Assembly: GCF_013350005.1 (NCBI RefSeq)
Contig: NZ_JABVWW010000024.1
Coordinates: 1 to 40,210, forward strand
Origin: Methylocystis silviterrae
Lineage (GTDB): Bacteria; Pseudomonadota; Alphaproteobacteria; Rhizobiales; Beijerinckiaceae
Reading direction: 5' to 3'
DNA: 40,210 nt
Position numbers and translations under genes: made by a program. Each line of letters begins with the position of its first letter. Within the stretch, counting starts at the first letter, position 1. Under the pieces are notes generated by a model, which made no database searches, was not told where the DNA came from, and saw only the letters and a list, made by a program, of their open reading frames with translations. This document shows, in pieces, positions 1 to 7,765 of this stretch.

Positions 1-650
1 GGGTCGACGAATGTCGCCCGTGCGGGGTCGAAGCTAAAAATATTGGCGGCGTAACTGCTGCCGCCTGTGACATTGACGTTGCGCTGATTCACGAGTTGCG
101 TGGTCAGAAGCCCGGCCATAATCAGCTGGTTCCAAAGCGCGCCAATATTCGATCTCGCTTGACTGTTTTGGTCCCATGCGCCCTGCGCGAGCGGCAGCGC
201 GCCGATCGCCAGCGACGCGTAGCGTTGATCCGACGTGTTCGAGGCCAGCGCTGGCGCCATTTGTTGCAGCGATGAAACCGTTTGCGCCGACGCCTTCAAA
301 TTGAGGGACTGCGGTGTATAGGCGGCGGGCCCACTTGTCGGCTGCGCCGGCGTTAGATTGCTCAGATCCATATTGGAGAGCGAACCACCGGACGCGTCGG
401 ACCGGGAACCCGACACGTCAGCGTCGCCCGCAGGGGGCACGGAGCCGGCCGCCGAACCCGGCGTCTTATGGCTCTTGGTGATCGCTTGCGACGGCTCGAG
501 CGTCTGGTCCTTATAGACCCGCGCCTTCTTCATGCAATCCGCGATGCTCTTTTCCGTCCCCTCGCGTGGCGGATCGATCACAGGCACGGCCGCGCCCGCC
601 GCGGCGGCCCACAAGAAGCCGGCCACGGCGACGCCAAGGCTAAGCCGCAT
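1..650 (-). CDS. Exported protein of the virB cluster, VirB5 position (partial, runs off the window)
   Basis: The reading frame starts at the ATG whose complement is at 648-650 and stays open to the window edge, giving about 216 residues of an incomplete protein. It begins MRLSLGVAVAGFLWAAAAGA, a clear signal peptide, so the product is exported. The mature part starts VPVIDPP, has one early cysteine, and a central Ser/Gly/Pro-rich stretch followed by a helical, Gln/Asn-rich segment. Its start overlaps the end of virB4 by 11 bases, so it is translationally coupled. In VirB operons the gene after virB4 is usually virB5, a periplasmic pilus-tip protein. I see no diagnostic VirB5 motif, so the name rests on position and export signal only. 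Confidence 0.65.
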   Translation of the reverse strand, partial: MRLSLGVAVAGFLWAAAAGAAVPVIDPPREGTEKSIADCMKKARVYKDQTLEPSQAITKSHKTPGSAAGSVPPAGDADVSGSRSDASGGSLSNMDLSNLTPAQPTSGPAAYTPQSLNLKASAQTVSSLQQMAPALASNTSDQRYASLAIGALPLAQGAWDQNSQARSNIGALWNQLIMAGLLTTQLVNQRNVNVTGGSSYAANIFSFDPARATFVD

Positions 651-3075
651 CGGCCACCTCCTTTCGGGCTTCGGTCCAATCGCAGAAGATGGGCACCCAG
701 ATGCGCGGATCATCCCCGACCCGCGCGCGCAATTCCTCGCATTCGGCGACCGTCTCGACATTGCCCGAGAGTACTTTCACAAAATCGGGCATATCCGACA
801 GATCGAGACGCGCGATGACCGAGTCCTGGTCATGCTTGATCAAAAACTGACGGGAGTCGGGGTGGGTGTTGAGAACCCATTCGAACTCGCGTTCCGACAG
901 CTTGAAGCCTTCGACATAGCTCGCGTGATCCGCCTTCGCATTCGGGAAAAAGATATTCGTTGGCGTCTGTTCGAGCAGCGTATGCCCCATGGGCGACTGG
1001 ATAATGTCTTTCGCCGACTGTGTTCCGAATCCAACAATGCCGTTGAGCTTACGGATGGTTTTCAGCTTGTCGTTGAGGAAAGACGCAAATTTGTCGTCGG
1101 TCAGGATTTTCCATCCCTCATCGATGAACAGCATCATGGGTGCGCCATCCATCATCGCTTCAATGCGGTGGAAAATGTAGCCGAGCGCTGCGGTGCGAAT
1201 ATCGTCGTCTTCGAGCACTTTCGTCATGTCGAAGCCGAAGACGCCGTTTGTGGCTGACCAGCGATCGACGTCATTATTGAACAGCCAGCCGCGCGCCTTG
1301 GTCCAGACGTCGAAGCGCGACGCGAGATCGTCCTGCCCCATTCGTTCGGCGCCGCGCAGCAATTGCGCAACGTCGGAAAACCGGCGCTCGCGCGCGGGAA
1401 TCGAGAAAATCTGGTCGACCGCGCATTCGATAATCCTGATTTGCTGCGCCGACAGGTCCGAGCCATCGCGTGGCCGGACCATGAAGCTCAGCAAGTCGTG
1501 GAGAAAGGCGCGGTCTTCGGCAGACCCCGCCAGTTGCAGCGGGTTGAAGCCGGTTGGCACGCCCGGCGCCAGCACCTCATAGGAGCCGCCCATCGCCCGG
1601 ATCAGCGGATCGGCGCCGCGATCCTTGTCGAAGAAGGCGACGCGCGGGCGCGGCGTGACACGCATCGCTTGCGCGAGCAGAAAGCCGAGCCCGACGGTCT
1701 TGCCGGAGCCGGTCGGGCCGACGACGGTAAAATTGCCAACCTGCCGTCGATGGAAGTTGAACCAATAGGGCGTCTGGCTCGTCGTCTCCAGGACCGAGAT
1801 TGCCGGTCCCCAACGATTCCGGTCCTTCTGACCGACCGCGAAATTGTGAAGCGACGCAAAGCCGACGAAATTACGCGAAGAAATCAGCGAGCGGCGCGCG
1901 ATATAACTGAAATTGCCCGGTAACTGCGCCCAGAAGCAAGGCTCAGCGTTCATGTCTTCGCGAACGATGATCGTCCCGAAATTCTGCAGCTCCTGCGTCG
2001 CGGCCTGCACGCAGGATTCCATCTCGCGGATCGTGCGGCCGAGCGCGCAGACCGTCAGATGATGGTAGCCGAGCACCGTCGCGCCGGTGACCAGTTCATT
2101 GCGGGCGATGGTGATCGCCGCCTCGACTTCCGTTCCGGCCTCGTCGGAGGCTTTGATCTGGCGCTCGACCTTCGCAATATGCGTTATCACCGGCGCCCGG
2201 TCTTCGAGCGCGAAGGACTGCGACACGATCAGCTCATGGGGAATGCGGAGCAGCCCGTCGAGCATCCCGGCCCCCGTATAGGCGGGATATTCACGTACCG
2301 AGAGCAGGGCCCCGAAACGCGTATCGGCCGACGCGGCGCCGCGCAGCTCCAGCGCCTTTTTGCCGAAGGTGACGCGCTTTGTCGGCAGATAGGCGTCGAG
2401 AGGCATGCGCGGCAGCGCGAGGCTCAGCGGCGCGCCGCCGTTGATCAACATCGCCAGGAACTCGGCGATTTCGGAGCAGACGACGCCGTTTCGCATCACA
2501 CAGCCGAGTATTCGCGGCGCATAGCTCGCCATCTCCCTGTAATAGTTCGCCGTCGTGTCCTTCAGCTCGCGGATCGCCTCGCGCTCGATTTCCTTTTCTT
2601 CGACGCCGAGGCCCTTGCGAAACAGAGTCGCGGCCCTCTCCGCCATGCCGACCTTGCCGACGAAGCCGCGCCGAATGATCGTCACATAGAGATCATTGAC
2701 AAACATGCGCTTTTTCGCCTGTCCCGCCATGTAGCGGCGATCCAGCTCCTGGCAGAACCAGTTATCGAAAGCGCCGCCAATTTCGGGCACGACCTCCCGG
2801 CGTATCGTGTGACAATAGACGGCGAAGCGGCTGTCGTTCATCGCGCGCAGGAGCGTGTTGCGCGCCGTGAGCCGCATGTCGATGTCGGCTTGATCGGCCG
2901 TCTGGAAGCAGAAGCCGCCGATCTTCACGACCATGAGGAAATGACCGTCTTTGGTTTTGACGATCTGTTCCTCGACGTGGCGTAGATAGGGGATATGCTT
3001 CGCAATCGCGGCCTCTTTCGCCTCGATCGCGCCGAACGTCAAAGACCGCAGAATGTGCTTTGCGAGTTTCGCCAA
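640..3075 (-). CDS. virB4: Type IV secretion ATPase VirB4
   Basis: An 811-residue VirB4/CagE/TrbE family protein, the inner-membrane-associated ATPase that powers pilus assembly and substrate transfer. Residues about 1-430 form the family's N-terminal domain. The ATPase core has Walker A GPTGSGKT at 453-460 and Walker B MMLFIDE at about 647-653, followed by the GFGTQSAKD segment typical of the family. Length is normal for VirB4 (about 790-820). The start codon is TTG, preceded by the AAGGTGG ribosome binding site with a 4-base spacer, and lies 9 bases after virB3 stops, which fits coupled translation. No damage is visible. The identification is firm; the only doubt is the exact start. Confidence 0.95.
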   Translation of the reverse strand: MAKLAKHILRSLTFGAIEAKEAAIAKHIPYLRHVEEQIVKTKDGHFLMVVKIGGFCFQTADQADIDMRLTARNTLLRAMNDSRFAVYCHTIRREVVPEIGGAFDNWFCQELDRRYMAGQAKKRMFVNDLYVTIIRRGFVGKVGMAERAATLFRKGLGVEEKEIEREAIRELKDTTANYYREMASYAPRILGCVMRNGVVCSEIAEFLAMLINGGAPLSLALPRMPLDAYLPTKRVTFGKKALELRGAASADTRFGALLSVREYPAYTGAGMLDGLLRIPHELIVSQSFALEDRAPVITHIAKVERQIKASDEAGTEVEAAITIARNELVTGATVLGYHHLTVCALGRTIREMESCVQAATQELQNFGTIIVREDMNAEPCFWAQLPGNFSYIARRSLISSRNFVGFASLHNFAVGQKDRNRWGPAISVLETTSQTPYWFNFHRRQVGNFTVVGPTGSGKTVGLGFLLAQAMRVTPRPRVAFFDKDRGADPLIRAMGGSYEVLAPGVPTGFNPLQLAGSAEDRAFLHDLLSFMVRPRDGSDLSAQQIRIIECAVDQIFSIPARERRFSDVAQLLRGAERMGQDDLASRFDVWTKARGWLFNNDVDRWSATNGVFGFDMTKVLEDDDIRTAALGYIFHRIEAMMDGAPMMLFIDEGWKILTDDKFASFLNDKLKTIRKLNGIVGFGTQSAKDIIQSPMGHTLLEQTPTNIFFPNAKADHASYVEGFKLSEREFEWVLNTHPDSRQFLIKHDQDSVIARLDLSDMPDFVKVLSGNVETVAECEELRARVGDDPRIWVPIFCDWTEARKEVADAA

Positions 3076-3084
3076 ATCGCCACC

Positions 3085-3375
3085 TTACGGCTGGTAGGAG
3101 TCGCCACCCCAAAATCGGTGATTGCGGGTAATTGGACACTTGCCGAAGCGCGTCAGGATCACATCGACAAAGCGATTGTCCCGGACCGTGAGCACATAGG
3201 CCACGGCGTGGATCGGCGGAAAAAGCAGGAACATCAGCAGATTCTTGGTGTTGATGAAGATCAGCACGACAACGCAGCATTCGAGAACAAACAGCACATA
3301 AGGAACGCCAAGCATCATAGGCGGGCGCGTCAGGCCGCCAACGAGAGGGTCTAGTTTGGGCCTTCTAAAGGCCAT
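3085..3375 (-). CDS. virB3: Type IV secretion inner-membrane protein VirB3
   Basis: A 96-residue protein starting MAFRRPKLDPLVGGLTRPPM, the characteristic VirB3 opening (basic, then LxxGLTRPPM). It is followed by two adjacent hydrophobic segments at about residues 20-40 and 45-63. The C-terminal part (RDNRFVDVILTRFGKC) is cytoplasmic. VirB3 is a small inner-membrane subunit that works with VirB4 in pilus assembly. The ATG overlaps the stop of virB2 by one base (TGATG). A longer reading frame extends upstream to 3909, but it runs antiparallel-free through virB2 in another frame, so the internal ATG is clearly the right start. Confidence 0.93.
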   Translation of the reverse strand: MAFRRPKLDPLVGGLTRPPMMLGVPYVLFVLECCVVVLIFINTKNLLMFLLFPPIHAVAYVLTVRDNRFVDVILTRFGKCPITRNHRFWGGDSYQP

Positions 3376-3692
3376 CAGCGTCCCCCCATCCCGCCGGTGA
3401 GTGACGTGACTACCTGCGCTGCCCCGAAGATCAGCGCGACGCCGATGACGACGGAGAACGCCCATCCCCACGGAATGCGCGATGTGAGCGCGAGATACCC
3501 GACCGCCGCGACGGCAACCGTTGCGGCTGTGGTAGCGAAGGTCCCCGTCATAAAATCGAGAACGCTCGACAGCGCGGTATTGAGCGGCTGAAAGGTTGCG
3601 GAGGAGGCTAGCGCCGGGTCGCTTGCCGCAAAAATCAAAATGCAGATAATCAAACTCGGCAACAGACAATCGCGCCTCCTCCAAAAGTTCAT
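3375..3692 (-). CDS. virB2: Type IV secretion pilin VirB2
   Basis: A 105-residue prepilin. A long basic N-terminus and hydrophobic core end in a signal-peptidase-like site (DPALASS, about residues 25-31). Two further hydrophobic segments follow, AATVAVAAVGYLALTSRIP and WAFSVVIGVALIFGAAQVV, as expected for the VirB2/TrbC pilin, and the chain ends in a short glycine-rich tail. The chosen ATG (3692) lies 8 bases after AGGGAGA and overlaps the virB1 stop as ATGA. The open frame could start 18 codons earlier inside virB1, but that would add a charged stretch before the signal peptide. VirB2 is processed and polymerised into the conjugative pilus. Confidence 0.9.
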   Translation of the reverse strand: MNFWRRRDCLLPSLIICILIFAASDPALASSATFQPLNTALSSVLDFMTGTFATTAATVAVAAVGYLALTSRIPWGWAFSVVIGVALIFGAAQVVTSLTGGMGGR

Positions 3693-4534
3693 TTCTGTTC
3701 TCCCTGATCGTCGCTGCTGACGTAAAGCACCGAACCGCCGATCCATTGCGGTCCTTTGGAATCAGCCTTTGGCTTCTCCGTAGTCTCTTGAACGGACGGC
3801 GCGTGAAATCTCGATTGCTTGGCCACGCCCCCGGGTTGCCGCGTCGAAGCCCCTTCAAGGCCGTAATACTTGTTGGTTGCGTTCGCGACGTAGCGCACCG
3901 TCTCCGCAATCGCGGGCACGCCGCGCGATTGGTAGACCCGCTCGGGCCCGGCGTTATAAGCTGCGGCGATGAGCATCAAATTCCCGCCAAATTGTGCGCT
4001 GAGGTCTCTCAGGAAGAGCATCGCTCCATGCACATTCTCGGCCGGATTGCATATGTCGTGAACGCCATATTGGGCCGCTGTGTCCGGCATCAGCTGCAGG
4101 GGGCCGCGCGCGCCCTTGCGTGAATTTAAGTCCGCTCCGTCATTGGATTCGAGCGAAAGAATCGTGAGGGCTAGTTTTCCATCGACGCCGACGCTTGTCG
4201 CCTCGCGCGCGACGAGATCGCGCAGGCTCGCGTCGTCCATCGCACTTTCACAGCGCTCAGGGAGAGCACCCTCGCCGGTCAGCGCCGCGTCGATCGACGG
4301 CTGACGCATCTTGGCGGGAGGCTGAGCGACGGGGATGTCCGATTGTGCCGCCGCGTCAACGGCGACGAGCCGCCCGAACCTCTCTGGCACAACTTTGGTC
4401 GGCGCATCCTGATGAACACCTTCAGCCCTCGCGATCACCGCGGTCGGCGCGCTTATGCGCGCGCCGTGCTCTTGTGCGTGGGCGTTTAGCGCTGGGAACA
4501 CGCAACACAGGGCAGGCAGCAAAAGTTTCCGCAT
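3689..4534 (-). CDS. virB1: VirB1-type lytic transglycosylase
   Basis: A 281-residue exported wall-cleaving enzyme, first gene of the minus-strand virB operon. The signal peptide is MRKLLLPALCCVFPALNAHA. The SLT (transglycosylase) domain covers about residues 103-225, with the catalytic glutamate in SLES (Glu129), then GPLQLMPDTA (145-154) and AAYNAGPERV (191-200). It opens peptidoglycan locally so the secretion channel can be built. The start at 4534 follows GGGAG by 7 bases; the open frame runs 43 codons further upstream without a signal peptide, so that longer form is unlikely. The C-terminal 50 residues are low-complexity and probably flexible. Confidence 0.92.
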   Translation of the reverse strand: MRKLLLPALCCVFPALNAHAQEHGARISAPTAVIARAEGVHQDAPTKVVPERFGRLVAVDAAAQSDIPVAQPPAKMRQPSIDAALTGEGALPERCESAMDDASLRDLVAREATSVGVDGKLALTILSLESNDGADLNSRKGARGPLQLMPDTAAQYGVHDICNPAENVHGAMLFLRDLSAQFGGNLMLIAAAYNAGPERVYQSRGVPAIAETVRYVANATNKYYGLEGASTRQPGGVAKQSRFHAPSVQETTEKPKADSKGPQWIGGSVLYVSSDDQGEQK

Positions 4535-4683
4535 GGCGAAACTCCCGTGGAGTCGCCCCTCCTGTAACGCGCATCTAATAAAATGGCAATCTCCAAAAAA
4601 GTGCGCTATTAGGCTTTCGAGGCGCGTCATTGCGGCGGGCGCTTTCGTGACCGCGCGCGACAACCAGTCAGGCGGGGCGTTTC
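4535..4683. promoter_or_regulatory. Divergent intergenic region between virB1 and a plus-strand membrane-protein gene
   Basis: About 150 bases separate two divergent transcription units, so promoters for both the virB operon and the plus-strand exported-protein cluster should lie here. The segment around 4570-4610 is distinctly A/T-rich compared with its surroundings (ATCTAATAAAATGGCAATC, then a run of six A). I do not see a convincing -35/-10 pair and give no exact promoter. Confidence 0.4.
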
Positions 4684-5016
4684 ATGTCGAATAGCGAACC
4701 AAACAACCATTATTACGAGCCTGCCGTTCGGTCGTTAGGCCTCATTGAAGGTGCTATCATTGTGATGACCGTCGGCGCGATGGCGGTGGTGCAGTGGCTG
4801 GACGAGCAGCCCTTGCAGGTTTTTGGCTGGTTCCTCTTTCCGATCGAATTTCTGTTGAACGCTGTATTTTTTCCCGGGACGGAAACGCGCGTGCGAAAGA
4901 ATGGCGCCGCGTTGCTTGAAGCTCTCCCGATTTTCTTGCTGAGCTACGTTCTGTATCGCTTTGCAAAAGGGGCGATTTCCGTTCTGCGCCTTATCCTGCC
5001 GAAGCGCCCGCAATGA
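4684..5016 (+). CDS. Small membrane protein of unknown function
   Basis: A 110-residue protein with hydrophobic segments at about residues 18-38, 44-64 and 77-97 and a basic C-terminus (LPKRPQ). It is therefore probably an inner-membrane protein with three helices. Not recognised as a named family. It is the first gene of the plus-strand cluster divergent from virB1. Its stop overlaps the next start as ATGA, so the two are likely co-translated. Placement beside a VirB operon and ahead of several exported proteins suggests a role in surface exclusion or transfer, but that is inference from position only. Confidence 0.7.
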   Translation: MSNSEPNNHYYEPAVRSLGLIEGAIIVMTVGAMAVVQWLDEQPLQVFGWFLFPIEFLLNAVFFPGTETRVRKNGAALLEALPIFLLSYVLYRFAKGAISVLRLILPKRPQ

Positions 5017-5630
5017 ATTGTTGGGAGCTTTTGCGCGCCAAGAGCGCCGCGATCCTTCTTGTTGGCTGTTACTCCGCCGTTGCAATCGCGCAGACCTACA
5101 CGGCGGACCCGGGAACTTGGCGCCCCGTCGCCTATTCGGACCTTACGTTCCCGCGCGGCGAAGCCGAATCATTCGCGTCGCTTTGGCAGGACAGGCTCGA
5201 TGAGAGCAACAGGAAGTCGGCGCCCATCGATCCTGGTGGGCTCAATATGAGCATCGCTGTTGGCAATCGCGGCGCCAGCGAGTGGCACTTCTCGATCAAT
5301 TTCCAGACGAAACTCGTCGCCTTCAGCGTGCTCAGCACGCCCTACCTGTGCACCGACGAGTATCCGTCGCCAACACAAGGTATCCGAATCAAGGTTTGCC
5401 CGTCGCGTCTCGCGACGTTTGAAAACAACAGCTACAGCGCCATCGACGGCGCCGCATGCTTTGTCGAGAAGACGCCTGGCGCGCCGGCTGAGGACTCGAC
5501 CGCGACCGTCACTTATGCCGCTTACGATGTTCCGACGCGCACGATCCGCCTGCGCTACACTGTGTCGCATCAAGAGATCGACCGCTGCGCTCAATCCGTG
5601 CCACTTCACCCGGAGAATGCGGTGCGGTAG
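5013..5630 (+). CDS. Exported protein of unknown function
   Basis: A 205-residue protein with a basic N-terminus, a hydrophobic stretch (SAAILLVGCYSAVAIA) and a likely cleavage site before QTYTADPG, so it is probably periplasmic or secreted. The mature chain is rich in beta-favouring residues and has four cysteines (around residues 113, 124, 149 and 192) that could form disulfides. No family recognised. It is coupled by ATGA overlap to the small membrane protein upstream. Confidence 0.7.
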   Translation: MNCWELLRAKSAAILLVGCYSAVAIAQTYTADPGTWRPVAYSDLTFPRGEAESFASLWQDRLDESNRKSAPIDPGGLNMSIAVGNRGASEWHFSINFQTKLVAFSVLSTPYLCTDEYPSPTQGIRIKVCPSRLATFENNSYSAIDGAACFVEKTPGAPAEDSTATVTYAAYDVPTRTIRLRYTVSHQEIDRCAQSVPLHPENAVR

Positions 5631-5863
5631 CGCGCCGTCAGCGGCTGATGAAAAGGAGCCACGCCATGCAGCACATCACCCTTCCCTCGCGATCAAGGCC
5701 GACCATGCGGATGATAGCGCGAGCGGGCGGCTATGAGCGTCAATCACAAAATCCGTCTCCACAAGCGGACCCTCGGATTTTCTGTCGGCGCTTTGCGCCT
5801 TTGACGCCGCCGCGCGGTCCCGCCGTATCCATGGCATTGACTGGCAATGTGAAGGAGGTCGTC
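5631..5863 (+). other. Spacer with no assignable gene
   Basis: This 233-base stretch separates two exported-protein genes. An AAGGAG ribosome-binding-like sequence sits just before an ATG at 5666, and that frame is continuous with the downstream gene. The encoded leader is Arg/Pro-rich, lacks a signal peptide and would bury the real signal sequence at codon 73, so it is unlikely to be translated as part of that gene. It might be the remnant of a small lost gene. Confidence 0.4.
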
Positions 5864-6403
5864 ATGAGCGCTGCAACCGTCATCGCGCTTCTCATTCCGT
5901 TCACCGCCGGCGCCGCACAAGCTGAATCACATCGCCTTATCGCTCAGGAATTTTCGCTTGTCGGCGCCGGCGACTTGCAAAGCGTCATTTGGGCCGACAA
6001 GCTGCCGCAGCTTCAAGCGAGCCGCAACGCCCTGCAGCGGGCGGCTCCGAGCGCTCACCTAAAATCGATCGCGCAAGTCTGGACGGCGACTTTCTCGGGA
6101 AACGGTCGCTCCTATGTCGTATCTGCGATCAATGACGGCTGCGAATCGAGCTCCGCGGCTGAGAACGCCTTGATTTGCCCGGTCCGCATCGCCGAAGTTG
6201 TCGGTGGAAAGGTGCAGGTTGTCGCCGATACGACGCTGCCGATTTCGTCGGTACGCGGCAATGCCGGCTACGACGCGTCATCCAATGCAAATTCGCAATA
6301 CATGACCATCGCGTCGTTCGACCCCGTGTCGCGCGCAATTTCTTTCACCGACGTTTCCGCCGGTCAGAAGACCGCGCTTTCCGTTCGCGTCAATCTCCGA
6401 TAG
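5864..6403 (+). CDS. Exported protein of unknown function
   Basis: A 179-residue protein beginning MSAATVIALLIPFTAGAAQA, a signal peptide. The start follows an excellent ribosome binding site (GAAGGAGGT, 3-5 bases upstream), which decides it over the longer open frame from 5648. The mature part has two cysteines (DGCESSS and ALICPVR) and a repeating hydrophobic beta-like pattern. It is not recognised as a known family. It lies in a run of five exported or membrane proteins next to the VirB operon, so a role at the cell surface during transfer is plausible but unproven. Confidence 0.72.
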   Translation: MSAATVIALLIPFTAGAAQAESHRLIAQEFSLVGAGDLQSVIWADKLPQLQASRNALQRAAPSAHLKSIAQVWTATFSGNGRSYVVSAINDGCESSSAAENALICPVRIAEVVGGKVQVVADTTLPISSVRGNAGYDASSNANSQYMTIASFDPVSRAISFTDVSAGQKTALSVRVNLR

Positions 6404-6426
6404 CCGTTTCCCGCAAGAGGCCCGAA

Positions 6427-7191
6427 ATGCGACGCCACTCATTCACAATCGCAGCGTTGCTTACCACGGCGGGCGGCTCGCCGGTCGAGGCGTTTTTCGC
6501 GGCGGGCTGCACCAATCAGCATTATTCCGCGTCCGACGTCGCCACTGCAATCCAAAACTGCGACAGCGCCAGTGACACACTGAAAAGCAACGCATGCAAT
6601 TTTGGCGGAGCGGCGATGGCCGAGTCTGGGGGCAATACCTGCGAGTCGAATGGCAACAACTTTGGCGTCCTTCAGCTTACACGCGGGAATCTTCCGCAAG
6701 GCATGACGTCCGATGAATATCTGCGCCTCCCGATGCAACAGCAGGTGTGCACCTGGGCGCAGCAGGTCGGCAATTCCAATACACGCGGCGGCTACACGAC
6801 GCTCGCCAACAATCGCAATATCGACGGAACGCCCGTCACATCAGGTATGTTGATGGCCTGCTTCCAGTTCGGTCAGCTGATCTGCAAAAGCGACATCGCA
6901 TTCATGCAGTCACACGGCGGGGCTTGCCCAACCGCAGGCAATGGCGGCGTGCGGGCAACAAATGCGACTCTCGCGAACGGGTCCGCCAACCTCGACGGAA
7001 ATAACCAGTCGATATGCTCCTGGGGTGGCGCGATCCAGAGCAAGATCAACCAAGCAGCCGCCACCTGCAAACCGGGTAATGGCGGAAACAATGGTGGCAC
7101 TGAGTGCCCCGGCAACGGCACGACGCCGAACGGCGTCATTCCGCCGACGCCGGGCAATGCGCCCGTGCAACTTCCCCCAAATCTGGCTTGA
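6427..7191 (+). CDS. Exported lysozyme-like protein, putative second lytic transglycosylase
   Basis: A 254-residue protein with an N-terminal hydrophobic signal region (FTIAALLTTAGG). Around residues 60-90 it reads AMAESGGNTCE, then NNFGVLQLTRGN. This resembles the lysozyme/SLT pattern of a catalytic glutamate followed by a glycine-rich FGxxQL loop. Multiple cysteines imply an oxidised periplasmic location, and the C-terminus is a Gly/Asn/Pro-rich linker. If active it would cleave peptidoglycan, giving this region two such enzymes (the other is VirB1). The start at 6427 is chosen because it begins the signal sequence and lies 9 bases after AAGAGG. The family call is inferred from the motif and is moderate. 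Confidence 0.65.
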   Translation: MRRHSFTIAALLTTAGGSPVEAFFAAGCTNQHYSASDVATAIQNCDSASDTLKSNACNFGGAAMAESGGNTCESNGNNFGVLQLTRGNLPQGMTSDEYLRLPMQQQVCTWAQQVGNSNTRGGYTTLANNRNIDGTPVTSGMLMACFQFGQLICKSDIAFMQSHGGACPTAGNGGVRATNATLANGSANLDGNNQSICSWGGAIQSKINQAAATCKPGNGGNNGGTECPGNGTTPNGVIPPTPGNAPVQLPPNLA

Positions 7192-7199
7192 TTAAAGTC

Positions 7200-7763
7200 A
7201 TGCGCACCGTAGTACGACTCGCCCTCGTCATCGCATCGACGGCGCTCCCCGCGGTCGGCAGTGCACAGACGCAGACTCCGCCTGCGCTCCCCGTGTTTGA
7301 CTTTCCGCAGTCCGGCGTCACCTTTCAGACGGGAGACAGCTGGTCCACGAACGGACAGGCTTTCCGCCTCTATGGCGTTCAAAGCTGCATTCGGGGGACG
7401 TTTTTCACGAACTCAGCCAAGGTCCGCACCGATTGCGGGGAGGTATCGCTCGCCTATCTCGCTGCGGTCGTTCGCGACGCGACGCCTCGATGCACTGCTA
7501 TTGCGCAGGCTGGCGCGCCACCAGTCATCTTCTCGGTTTGCGCCGTTCATATCGGGAGCAACACACTCGACCTCGGAACCGTGCTTATTACGCAGGGCTT
7601 CGCGTTCGCGGCGACTGACGCCGCCGGCAAGCCGACGAAATTTGAATACGGCGTCGCCGAGAGTGAGGCGTCGAAAGCAAAGCGCGGCCTTTGGGCTGCG
7701 GCCGACCTTCCCCACCCGTCGAAGATCCTCATCGAAGCGGCGCGCGGCGCTCGACCGCGATAG
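7200..7763 (+). CDS. Exported thermonuclease-fold (SNase-like) protein
   Basis: A 187-residue protein with signal peptide MRTVVRLALVIASTALPAVG. The mature part follows the staphylococcal-nuclease fold: FRLYGVQSC, DCGEVSLAYL, a beta strand ending FSVCAV, LDLGTVLITQGFAFA, and a final EASKAKRGLW. In active thermonucleases the first motif continues as GIDxPE and the third strand carries a catalytic arginine; here these positions read VQSC and VIFSV. Phosphodiesterase activity may therefore be lost, leaving a binding role. Four cysteines could form disulfides. Related proteins are often found in plasmid transfer regions. The start at 7200 is chosen over 7104 because of the signal peptide. Confidence 0.8.
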   Translation: MRTVVRLALVIASTALPAVGSAQTQTPPALPVFDFPQSGVTFQTGDSWSTNGQAFRLYGVQSCIRGTFFTNSAKVRTDCGEVSLAYLAAVVRDATPRCTAIAQAGAPPVIFSVCAVHIGSNTLDLGTVLITQGFAFAATDAAGKPTKFEYGVAESEASKAKRGLWAAADLPHPSKILIEAARGARPR

Positions 7764-7765
7764 CG

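Noticed and set aside
2059-2985. A 308-codon plus-strand frame opposite virB4.
   Set aside because: It is antisense to an intact VirB4 with all motifs; GC-rich DNA commonly gives such shadow frames.
5733-5804. A 23-codon frame starting MSVNHKIRLHKRTL.
   Set aside because: No ribosome binding site and too short to support without homologues.
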